DNA from: Streptomyces sp. NBC_00154
GTDB lineage: Bacteria > Actinomycetota > Actinomycetes > Streptomycetales > Streptomycetaceae
Direction: 5' to 3'
DNA: 64,000 nucleotides
Assembly (NCBI RefSeq): GCF_026342835.1
Contig: NZ_JAPEMI010000001.1
Span: forward strand, 5,152,501 to 5,216,500
The position numbers and the translations under genes are program-made. Below the pieces are notes generated by a model. It was not told the origin of the DNA. It searched no databases and saw only the letters and a program-made list of their open reading frames with translations. Below are positions 25,268 to 34,672 of the stretch, piece by piece; the first letter of the stretch is position 1; each line of letters opens with the position of its first letter.

Positions 25268-27976
25268 GTGGCTGAGACGGCATCGAAGAAGACGGCAGAC
25301 AACCGACCGCGCCTGCTCCTGATGGACGGGCACTCCCTGGCGTACCGGGCGTTCTTTGCGCTGCCTGCGGAGAATTTCACGACGGGGGCGGGGCAGCCGA
25401 CGAACGCGGTGTACGGCTTCGCGTCGATGCTGGCGAACACGTTGCGTGATGAGGCGCCCACGCATTTCGCGGTCGCGTTCGACGTCTCGCGCCGGACGTG
25501 GCGGTCGCAGGAGTTCCCCGAGTACAAGGCGAATCGTTCGAAGACGCCGGACGAGTTCAAGGGGCAGGTCGAGCTGATCGGCGAGCTGCTGGACGCGATG
25601 CACGCCGATCGTTTCGCGGTCGATGGCTTCGAGGCGGACGATGTGATCGCCACGCTGGCGACGCAGGCGGAAGCGGCCGGGTTCGAGGTGCTGATCGTCA
25701 CCGGTGACCGGGACTCGTTCCAGCTGATCACGGACAACGTCACGGTGCTGTACCCGACGAAGGGCGTCTCGGAGCTGACGCGGTTCACTCCGGAGAAGGT
25801 CGAGGAGAAGTACGGGCTGACGCCGCAGCAGTACCCGGACTTCGCGGCGCTGCGCGGCGACCCGTCGGACAACTTGCCGGGTATTCCGGGCGTCGGGGAG
25901 AAGACGGCGGCTAAGTGGATCAACCAGTTCGGTTCGTTCGACGACCTCGTCGCGCGTGCGGACGAGGTCAAGGGCAAGGCCGGGCAGAACTTCCGGGACC
26001 ACCTTGAGTCCGTGAAGCTGAACCGGCGGCTGACCGAGATGGTCCGTGACGTGGAGCTGCCGAAGACTCCGCAGGACCTGGAGCGCGCGCCGTACGACCG
26101 CTCGGCGGTCACGGGCGTGCTGGATGTGCTGGAGATCCGTAACCCGAGCCTGCGCGAGCGGCTGCTCGCGGTGGACCCCGGGGCTGCGGAGGACGAGGCT
26201 CCGGCGCCTGCCGCGGGCATCGAGCTGGACGGTGCGGTGCTGGCTGCGGGCGAGCTCGCGCCGTGGCTGGCCGAGCACGGCGGGCAGCCGCTGGGTGTCG
26301 CCACGGTCGACACGTGGGCGCTGGGCACCGGCAGTGTCATGGAGATCGCGCTGGCCGCGGCGGGCGGGGCGGCGGCGTGGTTCGATCCGGCGCAGCTCGA
26401 CGAGGCGGACGAGCGGGCGTTCGCCGCGTGGATCGCGGACGCCGGGCGGCCGAAGGTCATGCACAGCGCGAAGAGCGTGATGCGGGTGTTCCCCGAGCAC
26501 GGCTGGCAGGTCGAGGGCGTCACGATGGACACGGCGTTGGCCGCCTATCTGGTCAAGCCCGGCCGCCGTTCGTTCGCGCTGGACGCGTTGGCGGTGGAGT
26601 ACCTGGGCCGGGAGCTGGCCCCCGCGGCGGCGGACGGGCAGCTGGCGTTCGGTGCGGACGACCAGGCGGAGGCCGATGCGCTGATGGCGCAGGCCCGTGC
26701 GGTCCTGGACCTCGGGGAGGCGTTCACCGCCCGGCTGAAGGAGGTCGGTGCGGCCGAGCTGCTCCACGACATGGAGCTGCCGACGTCCGCGCTGCTGGCC
26801 CGTCTGGAGCGGCACGGCATCGCGGCCGACCGTGAGCACCTCGAATCGATGGAGCAGCAGTTCGCCGGCGCTGTGCAGCAGGCGGTGAAGGAGGCGCACG
26901 CGGCGGTGGGCCGCGAGTTCAACCTGGGCTCGCCCAAGCAGCTCCAGGAGGTCCTCTTCGGTGAGCTGGGCCTGCCCAGGACGAAGAAGACGAAGACCGG
27001 TTTCACGACGGACGCGGACGCGCTGGCGTGGCTGGCCGCGCAGACGGAGCACGAGCTGCCGGTCATCATGCTGCGCCACCGCGAGCAGGCGAAGCTGCGG
27101 GTGACGGTCGAGGGCCTGGTCAAGACGATCGCGGCGGACGGACGTATCCACACCACGTTCAACCAGACGGTGGCGGCGACCGGCCGGCTCTCGTCGACCG
27201 ATCCCAATCTGCAGAACATCCCGGTCCGCACCGACGAGGGCCGGGCGATCCGGCGCGGCTTCGTCGTCGGCGACGGGTTCGAGACGCTGATGACGGCCGA
27301 CTACAGCCAGATCGAACTGCGGGTGATGGCCCACCTGTCGGAGGACGCGGGCCTGATCGAGGCGTTCACGTCCGGCGAGGACCTGCACACCACGGTCGCG
27401 TCGCAGGTCTTCGGCGTCGACAAGTCCGCCGTCGACCCGGAGATGCGCCGCAAGATCAAGGCGATGAGTTACGGACTGGCGTACGGGCTCTCCGCGTTCG
27501 GTCTCTCGCAGCAGCTGAACATCGAGACGGGCGAGGCGCGCGGCCTGATGGACACGTACTTCGAGCGGTTCGGCGGTGTCCGTGACTATCTGCACCGGGT
27601 GGTGGAGGAGGCCCGGGCCACCGGCTACACGGAGACGGTGTTCGGGCGTCGCCGCTACCTCCCGGACCTGAACAGCGACAACCGGCAGCGCCGCGAGACG
27701 GCCGAGCGGATGGCGCTCAACGCACCTATCCAGGGCACGGCGGCGGACATCGTCAAGGTCGCCATGCTGCATGTCGACCGGGCGCTGACCGACGCGAAGC
27801 TGACGTCGCGGATGCTGCTGCAGGTCCACGACGAAATCGTGCTGGAGATCGCCAAGGGCGAGCGCAAGCAGGTCGAGGAGATTCTGCGCTACGAGATGTC
27901 GACGGCGGTGCAGCTGCGTGCCCCGCTGGACGTCTCGGTCGGTGTCGGCGCGGACTGGGAGTCCGCGGCGCACTGA
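25268..27976 (+). CDS. polA: DNA polymerase I
   Basis: The 902-residue repair polymerase has an N-terminal 5'-3' exonuclease domain (LLMDGHSLAYRAFFALP; LIVTGDRDSFQL; GDPSDNLPGIPGVGEKTA). A degenerate 3'-5' exonuclease domain follows, lacking the DxE metal motif (ATVDTWALG), so proofreading is not expected. The polymerase domain carries motif A (DYSQIELRVMAH), the O helix (RRKIKAMSYGLAYGL) and motif C (QVHDEIVLE). It removes RNA primers and fills repair gaps. The GTG at 25268 fits the family start and the leaderless position of the promoter; longer upstream frames are rejected. Confidence 0.96.
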   Translation: MAETASKKTADNRPRLLLMDGHSLAYRAFFALPAENFTTGAGQPTNAVYGFASMLANTLRDEAPTHFAVAFDVSRRTWRSQEFPEYKANRSKTPDEFKGQVELIGELLDAMHADRFAVDGFEADDVIATLATQAEAAGFEVLIVTGDRDSFQLITDNVTVLYPTKGVSELTRFTPEKVEEKYGLTPQQYPDFAALRGDPSDNLPGIPGVGEKTAAKWINQFGSFDDLVARADEVKGKAGQNFRDHLESVKLNRRLTEMVRDVELPKTPQDLERAPYDRSAVTGVLDVLEIRNPSLRERLLAVDPGAAEDEAPAPAAGIELDGAVLAAGELAPWLAEHGGQPLGVATVDTWALGTGSVMEIALAAAGGAAAWFDPAQLDEADERAFAAWIADAGRPKVMHSAKSVMRVFPEHGWQVEGVTMDTALAAYLVKPGRRSFALDALAVEYLGRELAPAAADGQLAFGADDQAEADALMAQARAVLDLGEAFTARLKEVGAAELLHDMELPTSALLARLERHGIAADREHLESMEQQFAGAVQQAVKEAHAAVGREFNLGSPKQLQEVLFGELGLPRTKKTKTGFTTDADALAWLAAQTEHELPVIMLRHREQAKLRVTVEGLVKTIAADGRIHTTFNQTVAATGRLSSTDPNLQNIPVRTDEGRAIRRGFVVGDGFETLMTADYSQIELRVMAHLSEDAGLIEAFTSGEDLHTTVASQVFGVDKSAVDPEMRRKIKAMSYGLAYGLSAFGLSQQLNIETGEARGLMDTYFERFGGVRDYLHRVVEEARATGYTETVFGRRRYLPDLNSDNRQRRETAERMALNAPIQGTAADIVKVAMLHVDRALTDAKLTSRMLLQVHDEIVLEIAKGERKQVEEILRYEMSTAVQLRAPLDVSVGVGADWESAAH

Positions 27977-28007
27977 CGCGGCCGTGACGGCGCCCGCACG
28001 GGCGCGG

Positions 28008-28036
28008 GGGTGTCCGGCAAGACCGGCCGGACACCC
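28008..28036. terminator. Bidirectional terminator between polA and the DUF4184 gene
   Basis: A perfect 10-bp stem (GGGTGTCCGG at 28008-28017 with CCGGACACCC at 28027-28036, 9-nt loop) ends one base before the stop codon of the convergent gene. Confidence 0.75.
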
Positions 28037-28909
28037 TCAGGGGCTGTCCGGCGGGCTTGTCATCAGGTCTGTCCGGTGGCCGGGTGGTGCGGTGGCGGTG
28101 GGTGGCTCGTCCCCGGGCCGGGTTCGCAGCCGTATCCACGTTCCGTACAGCACCAGGCCGACCGCAAGGCCTGCTCCGGCACCGAAGCAGGCGGTCGGGA
28201 TGATGTCCAGCGGTGTGTCGATGTGCCCGAAGTAGGCGTACCAACGGGCGCACCGGTGGACGATGCCGAGCAGTACGCAGACGCTCAGCAGGGCGCCCGC
28301 GTACCACCGTGCCCGGCGGTCGAGCACCGGTACGGACGGTGGGACGGGCCGCGCCCCGGTGCGTCGCAGCCCGGACGCGGTGAACCAGGCGAGCACGGTC
28401 AGTGCCACCGCCGAACTGCCGTATTGCACGCACTGGAACACCGGAAAGCCGCCGACGTTCTCGTTGAGGACCGGCACCAACCGGGTGCCCCACCGGTCGT
28501 GATGGGTGAACGCGTCCCACACCACGTGTGTGCCCGCCCCGATGACCGCCGACACGACGAACCACGCACCGTCCCGCACCCCCCACGGGCCCTGCCGCTC
28601 TCCGCGCACGAAGGTGTGCACGCGCCCCTGCCAGGGTCCCGGCAGCAGCGCCACCAGCGGTTCGCGCAGCAGCAGCCACAGCGCCACCACGGCCGCGGTG
28701 ATCAGGACGTCCACCGTGAACACGCCCCACACGGCATGGGTGACCTGCCCGAACTCCATTGCGCCCGGGATCGCCGTATCCGCGTAGTACGTCATGTCGG
28801 GGGCGAACGAACCCGCGACGAGCGCCGAAGCGAACAGCGGCCCGCGCGCGGTGCCGTTGCGTCGGAAGACCGGCAGCACGGCAGCGGCATGGCTGAGGGT
28901 GAACGGCAT
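28037..28909 (-). CDS. DUF4184-family membrane protein
   Basis: This 290-residue protein has about six hydrophobic segments. The N-terminal signature MPFTLSHAAAVLP and internal VVWDAFTHHDRWGTR and IDTPLDIIPTACFG match the DUF4184 family of integral membrane proteins. The conserved His and Asp residues in SHAAAV, WDAFTHHD and HIDTPLD recall membrane-bound metal-dependent hydrolases of the YdjM type, so a metal site is plausible. No function is established. The ATG at 28909 gives the canonical family N-terminus; it is convergent with polA. Confidence 0.78.
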   Translation of the reverse strand: MPFTLSHAAAVLPVFRRNGTARGPLFASALVAGSFAPDMTYYADTAIPGAMEFGQVTHAVWGVFTVDVLITAAVVALWLLLREPLVALLPGPWQGRVHTFVRGERQGPWGVRDGAWFVVSAVIGAGTHVVWDAFTHHDRWGTRLVPVLNENVGGFPVFQCVQYGSSAVALTVLAWFTASGLRRTGARPVPPSVPVLDRRARWYAGALLSVCVLLGIVHRCARWYAYFGHIDTPLDIIPTACFGAGAGLAVGLVLYGTWIRLRTRPGDEPPTATAPPGHRTDLMTSPPDSP

Positions 28910-29107
28910 GGCCGCAAGTATGCGCGAGCACTGTGGTGCGGATCCGAAGGACACCCGACACCCGCCGTTCAACTTGCAGTCCGGAACGTGAAATACCAAT
29001 AAAAATCGGTCAGGCCACTGTGTTCGGGCGGCGCAAGTTGCCGTAGGGTCGCCTGAGTCCTCGCGCTGGGGAGCGCGGGCAGCCGTCGATGGGGAGGGAC
29101 CAGACGT

Positions 29108-30772
29108 ATGGCAGCGCAATTCGGTCGCCGACTGCGCCGAGGGGCGACCACTACTGCGGTGGCCGCAGTTGCTGTGGCGGCGCTCTCCGCGTCACAGGGC
29201 CCCGGGGCAGTGCTCGCATCGGACGGTGGCGGCGGTGACCAGCGCACAGCCGGCTCCACACCGTCCGACGACAGTGCGGCCACCGGCAACTCGCCTTACT
29301 ACACGGACCTGCCGCCGCTGGTCACTCCCAACAAGCCCGGTACGTCGACCAATCTGCCGATCACCGGCAGTGCGGAGTCCGGCATACCGGCCTCGGTCCT
29401 GGCTGCGTACAAGAAGGCCCAGCAGTCCATCGCGAGCAGCGACGCGGCCTGCCGGCTGCCGTGGCAACTCCTCGCCGCGATCGGCAAGGTGGAGTCCGGC
29501 CAGGCCCGCGGCGGCCGGGTCGACGCGAACGGCACCACGTTCTCCCCGATCCTCGGCCCGGTCCTCAACGGCCAGGGCTTCGCGATGATCAAGGACACCG
29601 ACAACGGGGCGTACGACGGGGACTCGACGCACGACCGTGCGGTCGGCCCGATGCAGTTCATCCCGTCGACATGGGCGACCTGGGGCCAGGACGGCAACGA
29701 CGACGGCCGCAAGGACCCCAACAACATCTACGACGCTGCGCTCGCCGCCGGGCACTATCTCTGCGCCGGCTCCCGTGATCTGGCGATCGCGGCCGATCTC
29801 GACCGGGCGGTCCTCAGCTACAACCACTCGAACGAATACCTTCGTACGGTCCGCTCCTGGTTCGACTACTACAAGCGCGGCACGCACGAGGTCCCCGATG
29901 GCACCGGCGTCGTCCCGCCGCCCCTCGACGGTGGTACGGACCCGAGCCCGAACCCCGGAACCTCGCCGTCCCCGACCCCGCCCGCGAAGCCGAAGCCGGA
30001 CTCGAAGCCGCCGAAACCGGGCGGCGGTTCGACCGACCCGAAGCCCTCCACCCCGCCGCCCACCCAGCCCCCCAAGCCGTCCCAGACGCTCGCCGGTGTG
30101 GAGAACGCGGGCACCGGTGCGCTGACCGCCACCGCGGGTGACGCGTTCGCCGAGCGGATCAAGGTGCGGGCGAAGAACAGCCTCGGCGGGCCGCTCGCCA
30201 AGGTGTCCGTGACGTTCACCATCGCCGGTGACACGGACGCCCGCTTCGAGGGCGGGAAGAACGCGGTCACCCTGGCCACCGGATCCGACGGCACGGTGAC
30301 CGCACCGGTGCTGCAGGCGGGCGAGACGACAGGCGAGTTCACGGTCCGGGCCATCGCCACCGGCCGCTCGCTGCCGGCCGTCGCCTACACCGCGACCGTC
30401 ACCGCCCGGCAGGCCGACGCCATAGCCCGGACCGACGACAAGGCGCTGACCGCGGCGCCGGGCGCCGAGTTCGCCGACGCAGTCGAGGTCAAGGCCACCT
30501 ACAAGGGTGCGATCGCGTCCGGTGTCGCCGTCACCGCCACGATGATCACCGACGGAGACACACCGGCCGAGAACGACAAGGGCCCGTACTTCAAGGACGC
30601 GGACGGCAACACGGTCCGCGCCCTGACGGAGCTGAAGACCGGTGCCGACGGCACGCTGCAGCTCCCGAAGATCTACGCCGACGGCACCGCGGGCACGTAC
30701 AAGCTCCGCCTGACCACCGAGGGCGGCGCCACAGTCGTCATCGAGCTCACGGTCGAGGCCCCCGCCGCCTGA
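29108..30772 (+). CDS. Secreted lytic transglycosylase with proline-rich linker and Ig-like repeats
   Basis: The 554-residue exported protein has an Arg-rich signal peptide (residues 1 to about 38). A soluble lytic transglycosylase domain follows (about 85-265): WQLLAAIGKVESG with the catalytic Glu, VGPMQFIPSTWATWG, and VLSYNHSNEYLRTV. Next come a Pro/Lys/Ser linker of about 60 residues and two Ig-like modules of about 95 residues (each with LTA-x-G-x-FA...VKA and SDGTVTAP-type strands). It should cleave peptidoglycan glycan strands without hydrolysis. The start lies after GGGGAGGGACC. A strong hairpin follows the gene. Confidence 0.88.
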   Translation: MAAQFGRRLRRGATTTAVAAVAVAALSASQGPGAVLASDGGGGDQRTAGSTPSDDSAATGNSPYYTDLPPLVTPNKPGTSTNLPITGSAESGIPASVLAAYKKAQQSIASSDAACRLPWQLLAAIGKVESGQARGGRVDANGTTFSPILGPVLNGQGFAMIKDTDNGAYDGDSTHDRAVGPMQFIPSTWATWGQDGNDDGRKDPNNIYDAALAAGHYLCAGSRDLAIAADLDRAVLSYNHSNEYLRTVRSWFDYYKRGTHEVPDGTGVVPPPLDGGTDPSPNPGTSPSPTPPAKPKPDSKPPKPGGGSTDPKPSTPPPTQPPKPSQTLAGVENAGTGALTATAGDAFAERIKVRAKNSLGGPLAKVSVTFTIAGDTDARFEGGKNAVTLATGSDGTVTAPVLQAGETTGEFTVRAIATGRSLPAVAYTATVTARQADAIARTDDKALTAAPGAEFADAVEVKATYKGAIASGVAVTATMITDGDTPAENDKGPYFKDADGNTVRALTELKTGADGTLQLPKIYADGTAGTYKLRLTTEGGATVVIELTVEAPAA

Positions 30773-30792
30773 CGCCCCGCACCGCTTTCACC

Positions 30793-30831
30793 GAGCAGCC
30801 CCTGTGCCACCACCCGGCACAGGGGCTGCTC
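30793..30831 (+). terminator. Terminator of the lytic transglycosylase gene
   Basis: A perfect 16-bp inverted repeat (30793-30808/30816-30831) with loop ACCACCC lies 20 nt after the stop codon. Confidence 0.85.
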
Positions 30832-30915
30832 CACGTGTTCTCATCTCGCGCCCGCGTTGCTACGGTGCCCCAACCCTGACGACCCATCAGATCAGCGTTC
30901 TCCGGGAGGCCGAGC

Positions 30916-31053
30916 ATGCGTGCCGTCATCGCCGCCGCCATCGGGCTGGCCGCGGCCCTCGCCCTCGTGTTCACCATCAGCGCGATCGGCGCCCCCCCCG
31001 GCGAGACCTCGCCCCAACCCCTGCTGACCACCGTCCCCGGCCCCAAGAAGTAG
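30916..31053 (+). CDS. Small membrane or secreted protein (SPW_0924-like)
   Basis: This 45-residue protein begins MRAVIAAAIGLAAALALVF, a single hydrophobic helix or uncleaved signal, and ends in a short Pro-rich tail, LLTTVPGPKK. An in-frame GGGAGGCCGAGC Shine-Dalgarno region precedes the ATG. It lies 12 nt upstream of the DUF3068 gene in the same direction, so the two are probably co-transcribed. From memory, a small Streptomyces family named SPW_0924 has this form and position. Function unknown. Confidence 0.7.
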   Translation: MRAVIAAAIGLAAALALVFTISAIGAPPGETSPQPLLTTVPGPKK

Positions 31054-31065
31054 AGGGAGGGCGCC

Positions 31066-32076
31066 ATGCGCCGCCGAGCCGGCCTCGTACTCCTGGCCTT
31101 CGCCGTGTTCTTCGCCGCCCTGTCACCCCTGCTGCGCTGGTACGCCTTTCCGAGGCTGGCGAAGATCCCCCCGAGCCAGTACCAGGAGATGGTGCTGGAG
31201 GCGAAGCCCGCCACCCTCCTCGACTACAACGACGGCATGAAGGTCAAGCAGGTCCCCAAGGTCACCATCGTGCAGACCCTCAAGGGCAATGTGGAGGCGT
31301 CCGAGAAGATCGAGCGCAGCGCCGGCCGCGACGTCGTCGTCTGGGACGGCCTCAGCTACGTCGTCGACCCGAACGGCAAGATGGTCTCGGAGATCCCGGA
31401 GCGCTACATCTTCGACGCGCACAGCCAGGCCCCCGTCCACGCCACCGGCGAGATGGTCGACGGCGACCCGGTCGAGCGCCAGGGCATCGAGTTCAAGTGG
31501 CCCTTCCTCACCCAGAAGCGCGACTACGAGTACTTCGACGCCCAGAGCCGCACCACCTCGCCCATCCACTACAAGGGCACCCGGAAGTTCCGCGGCATGG
31601 ACGTCTACTACTTCGAGCAGACCATCCCGTGGACCGAGGTCCCGATGCCGAAGAAGATGCCGATCAAGGGCGTCACCGCCGAGCAGGTCGCCAAGACGGG
31701 CATGACCCGCTGGTACACCACCAAGCGGATGTTCTGGGTCGACCCGGTCACCGGCGCGCCCGTCAACGGCGAGGAGATCCACAAGGAGGAGCTCCGCAAC
31801 GCGAAGGCGATGGGCATGCCCCAGGACACGGTCACCGCGTTCGCCGGGCACGTGAAGATGCGCGAGGACTACATCGATTACACCGTCGCCCTGGTGAAGT
31901 CCCAGCGGGTGCTGATCCTGCTGCTCACCTCGTACCTGCCGTGGGGCTTCCTGGTGCTCGCCGCCGGGCTGCTCACGCTCGCGCTGTGGCTGGAGGCGCG
32001 GTCCCGGCGGCCGGGCGGCCGGCAGCCGGAGCCGGCCGCCGCACCCGCGCCGGATCCGGCGCCTACTCCCGCCTGA
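31066..32076 (+). CDS. DUF3068 (porin PorA-family) membrane protein
   Basis: This 336-residue protein has an N-terminal membrane helix (LVLLAFAVFFAALSPLLRWY), a large extracytoplasmic region of beta-strand character (VDGDPVERQGIEFKWPFLTQKRDYEYFD; GMDVYYFEQTIPWTEV) and a C-terminal helix (LLTSYLPWGFLVLAAGLLTLAL). This is the DUF3068 layout, common in actinobacteria and grouped with PorA-like proteins. No enzymatic motif is visible. GAGGGAGGG precedes the ATG. Its last 14 nt overlap the 3' end of the convergent hrpB gene. Confidence 0.82.
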   Translation: MRRRAGLVLLAFAVFFAALSPLLRWYAFPRLAKIPPSQYQEMVLEAKPATLLDYNDGMKVKQVPKVTIVQTLKGNVEASEKIERSAGRDVVVWDGLSYVVDPNGKMVSEIPERYIFDAHSQAPVHATGEMVDGDPVERQGIEFKWPFLTQKRDYEYFDAQSRTTSPIHYKGTRKFRGMDVYYFEQTIPWTEVPMPKKMPIKGVTAEQVAKTGMTRWYTTKRMFWVDPVTGAPVNGEEIHKEELRNAKAMGMPQDTVTAFAGHVKMREDYIDYTVALVKSQRVLILLLTSYLPWGFLVLAAGLLTLALWLEARSRRPGGRQPEPAAAPAPDPAPTPA

Positions 32077-34570
32077 GCCGTGCCGACGTGTACCGGGTCG
32101 CCTCCACCGTCGTCGGGTCCTCCGGCCACGGATGCTTCGGGTAGCGGCCGCGCAGCTCCGCCCGCACCGCCCGGTATCCGTCCCGCCAGAACGACGCCAG
32201 ATCCGCGGTGACCGCCGCCGGGCGGCCCGCGGGGGAGAGCAGATGGACGAGGACGGGCACCCCGGCCACCTTCGGTGTCTCGGTGAGACCGAACAGCTCC
32301 TGGAGCTTCACCGCAAGTACGGGCTGTTCGCCGCCGTACTCCACCCGGATCCGCGACCCGCTCGGCACCTCGATGCGCTCCGGTGCCAGCTCGTCCAGCC
32401 GGGCCGCCTCGCCGGTCGCCCACGGCAGGAGCCGCCGCAGCGCCTGCCCGGCGTCGATCCTCGCCAGGTCGGAGCGGCGGCGGGCCCGGGACAGTTCGGG
32501 CTCCAGCCACTCCTCGGTACGGGCCAGCAGCGCACCGTCCGACACATTCGGCCACGGGGTGCCCAGCTCCCGGTGCAGAAAGGCGAGCCGCTCGCGCAGC
32601 TGCCCGGTCTCCCGGCTCCAGCGCAGCAGCCCGAGCCCCTCGCGCCCGAGCCCGTCCACCAGCGCCGCCCGCACCAGCTCGGGCCTCGGCTGCTTCAGCG
32701 CGCGCACCGACAGTTCGACGGCGCCCAGCCGTTCCACCGAGCGCGCCACCACATCGCCGTCCACCCAGCGGACCTCTTCGCCGGAGAACCGCAGATGACC
32801 GGCGGCCAGCCGCGCCGTGTCCTCGTCGATGACGGCGGCGAGCCGCACCCGGGCGGAGGCCGCGTGCGCCGGCCGGTCCGCGACCGCGACGGCCAGCCAC
32901 GGCGCACTGCGCAGCCGGGACCCGTCCCGCAGCTCCGCGCCGGTTCCCGACGCCATCAGGAAGGCCCCTTCGCCGCGGGCCCGCGCCACCCGCTCCGGAA
33001 ACGCCAGCGCCGCCACCAGGCCGACGGCCGCATCGTCCGAACCACCCCGGCCGGATCCCTCGCCGCTGCTCCCGATGGACGACGACAGCCGCCGTACCTC
33101 CTGCCGCCAGCGCGCGGCATAGCCGTCCCCGCCCCGTCGTGCGGTACGCAGTGCGGCCGCCAGATCGTCCCCGTACTCCCGCGGCGGCTCCTCGCTCAGC
33201 AGCGCCACCACCTCGGCCACCCGGCGGCTGCCGACCTCGGCCGCACCGTCCAGGAGCGCCCGCGCGAGCCGCGGATGCAGACCCAGCCGGGACATCCGTA
33301 CGCCCCGGTCGGTCACCCGGCCGTCCGCGTCCACCGCGCCGACCGCCGTCAGCGTCTCGCGGGCCGCGCCCATCGCTCCGGCCGGCGGCGGATCCAGGAG
33401 CGCCAGACCCGACGCGTCCGGATCGCCCCAGCACGCCGCCTGCAGCGCGAACGCCGCCAGATCGGCCACCTTGATCTCCGGCGACGGGAATCGCGCCAGC
33501 CGCCCGTCCTCTCCCTGCTCCCAGCACCGGTACACCGCGCCCGGTGCCTCACGCCCCGCCCGGCCCGCCCGCTGCCTCCCCGCCGCCTGCGAGGCCCGTA
33601 CCGTCGTCAGCGCGCTCAGCCCGCGCGCATGATCGGTACGAGGCTCCCTGGCCAGGCCCGAATCGACGACGATCCGCACCCCCGGCACCGTCAGCGACGA
33701 CTCGGCGACGGAGGTCGCGAGCACCACCCGGCGGCCTTCCGACGAACCCGCCAGCACGGCGTCCTGCACCGCCGCCGGAGCCCGCCCGTGCACCTGCAGG
33801 ACCTCTGCGGGCACCCCCGCCAGCTGTCCCGCGACGCGGCCGATCTCACCGACGCCCGGCAGGAAACACAGCACATCGCCGTCCCGCTCGGCGAGCGCCC
33901 GGCGCACCACCGAGGCGACATGCGTCAGCAGCGCCGGGTCGACCCGCATCCCGTGCGGCGGCCTGACCGGCCTCACCGGCGGGGCCCACACCACCTCCAC
34001 CGGGTGCGACACGCCCTGCGCCTCGACCACCGGTGCGTCACCGAGCAGCCGGGCCCAGCCCTGCGCGTCCGTCGTCGCCGACGCGGCGACCAGCCGCAGA
34101 TCGGGCCGGATCGTCTCCCGTACATCGAGGAGGAACGCGGCGACCGTGTCCGCGTCCAGATGCCGTTCGTGGCACTCGTCGATGATCACCGCATCGACCC
34201 CGGCGAGCTCCTGGTCGCGCTGGAGCCGTTGCAGGAGCACGCCGGTGGTCACGACCTCCACCACCGTGTCGCGCCCCACGACACGCTCCCCGCGGACGGT
34301 GAACCCGACGCGCCGCCCGGTCTGCTCGCCGAGGAGCCACGCCATCCGCCGCGCCGCCGCCCGGGCAGCGATCCGGCGCGGCTCGGCGACCACCACACGG
34401 CGCGCGGGCCCGCCGCCGACCAGGCCCGCGAGGACCAGCGGGACCAGCGTCGTCTTGCCGGTGCCGGGCGGTGCGCAGAGCACCGCGACACCCCGGTCGT
34501 CGAGCGCCTGCCGGAGCGCGGGGACGGCGGTACGGACGGGCAGCCGGTCGAGGGCGTCGGTACGGATCAC
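32063..34570 (-). CDS. hrpB: ATP-dependent helicase HrpB (DEAH family)
   Basis: The 835-residue protein has the motif set of DEAH RNA helicases: Walker A APPGTGKTTLVP, DECH box (IIDECHERHLDADT), motif III ASATTD and motif VI QRAGRAGR. The HrpB-specific C-terminal domain is present (GWP-type PWLAVAV and RIRVEYGGEQPVLAVKLQELFGL). The natural substrate in Streptomyces is unknown. GTG start at 34570. Its 3' end overlaps the convergent DUF3068 gene by 14 nt, so no separate terminator exists. Confidence 0.92.
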   Translation of the reverse strand: MIRTDALDRLPVRTAVPALRQALDDRGVAVLCAPPGTGKTTLVPLVLAGLVGGGPARRVVVAEPRRIAARAAARRMAWLLGEQTGRRVGFTVRGERVVGRDTVVEVVTTGVLLQRLQRDQELAGVDAVIIDECHERHLDADTVAAFLLDVRETIRPDLRLVAASATTDAQGWARLLGDAPVVEAQGVSHPVEVVWAPPVRPVRPPHGMRVDPALLTHVASVVRRALAERDGDVLCFLPGVGEIGRVAGQLAGVPAEVLQVHGRAPAAVQDAVLAGSSEGRRVVLATSVAESSLTVPGVRIVVDSGLAREPRTDHARGLSALTTVRASQAAGRQRAGRAGREAPGAVYRCWEQGEDGRLARFPSPEIKVADLAAFALQAACWGDPDASGLALLDPPPAGAMGAARETLTAVGAVDADGRVTDRGVRMSRLGLHPRLARALLDGAAEVGSRRVAEVVALLSEEPPREYGDDLAAALRTARRGGDGYAARWRQEVRRLSSSIGSSGEGSGRGGSDDAAVGLVAALAFPERVARARGEGAFLMASGTGAELRDGSRLRSAPWLAVAVADRPAHAASARVRLAAVIDEDTARLAAGHLRFSGEEVRWVDGDVVARSVERLGAVELSVRALKQPRPELVRAALVDGLGREGLGLLRWSRETGQLRERLAFLHRELGTPWPNVSDGALLARTEEWLEPELSRARRRSDLARIDAGQALRRLLPWATGEAARLDELAPERIEVPSGSRIRVEYGGEQPVLAVKLQELFGLTETPKVAGVPVLVHLLSPAGRPAAVTADLASFWRDGYRAVRAELRGRYPKHPWPEDPTTVEATRYTSARLRRE

Positions 34571-34672
34571 GCCCCCAGTCTCGTACGACCGGCGCCCGGT
34601 ACCGCACGGCGGGCGCTCGGTCCCGCAGTACCCGGTCGGCGCACGGTCCCGTACGCCGTGCGGCAGGAATGC

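Noticed and set aside
28910..29107. Cyclic-di-AMP (ydaO-type) riboswitch in front of the lytic transglycosylase gene
   Set aside because: Such riboswitches precede some Streptomyces cell-wall hydrolase genes, but I could not find the conserved segments; only a short 6-bp hairpin (29062-29077) is visible.
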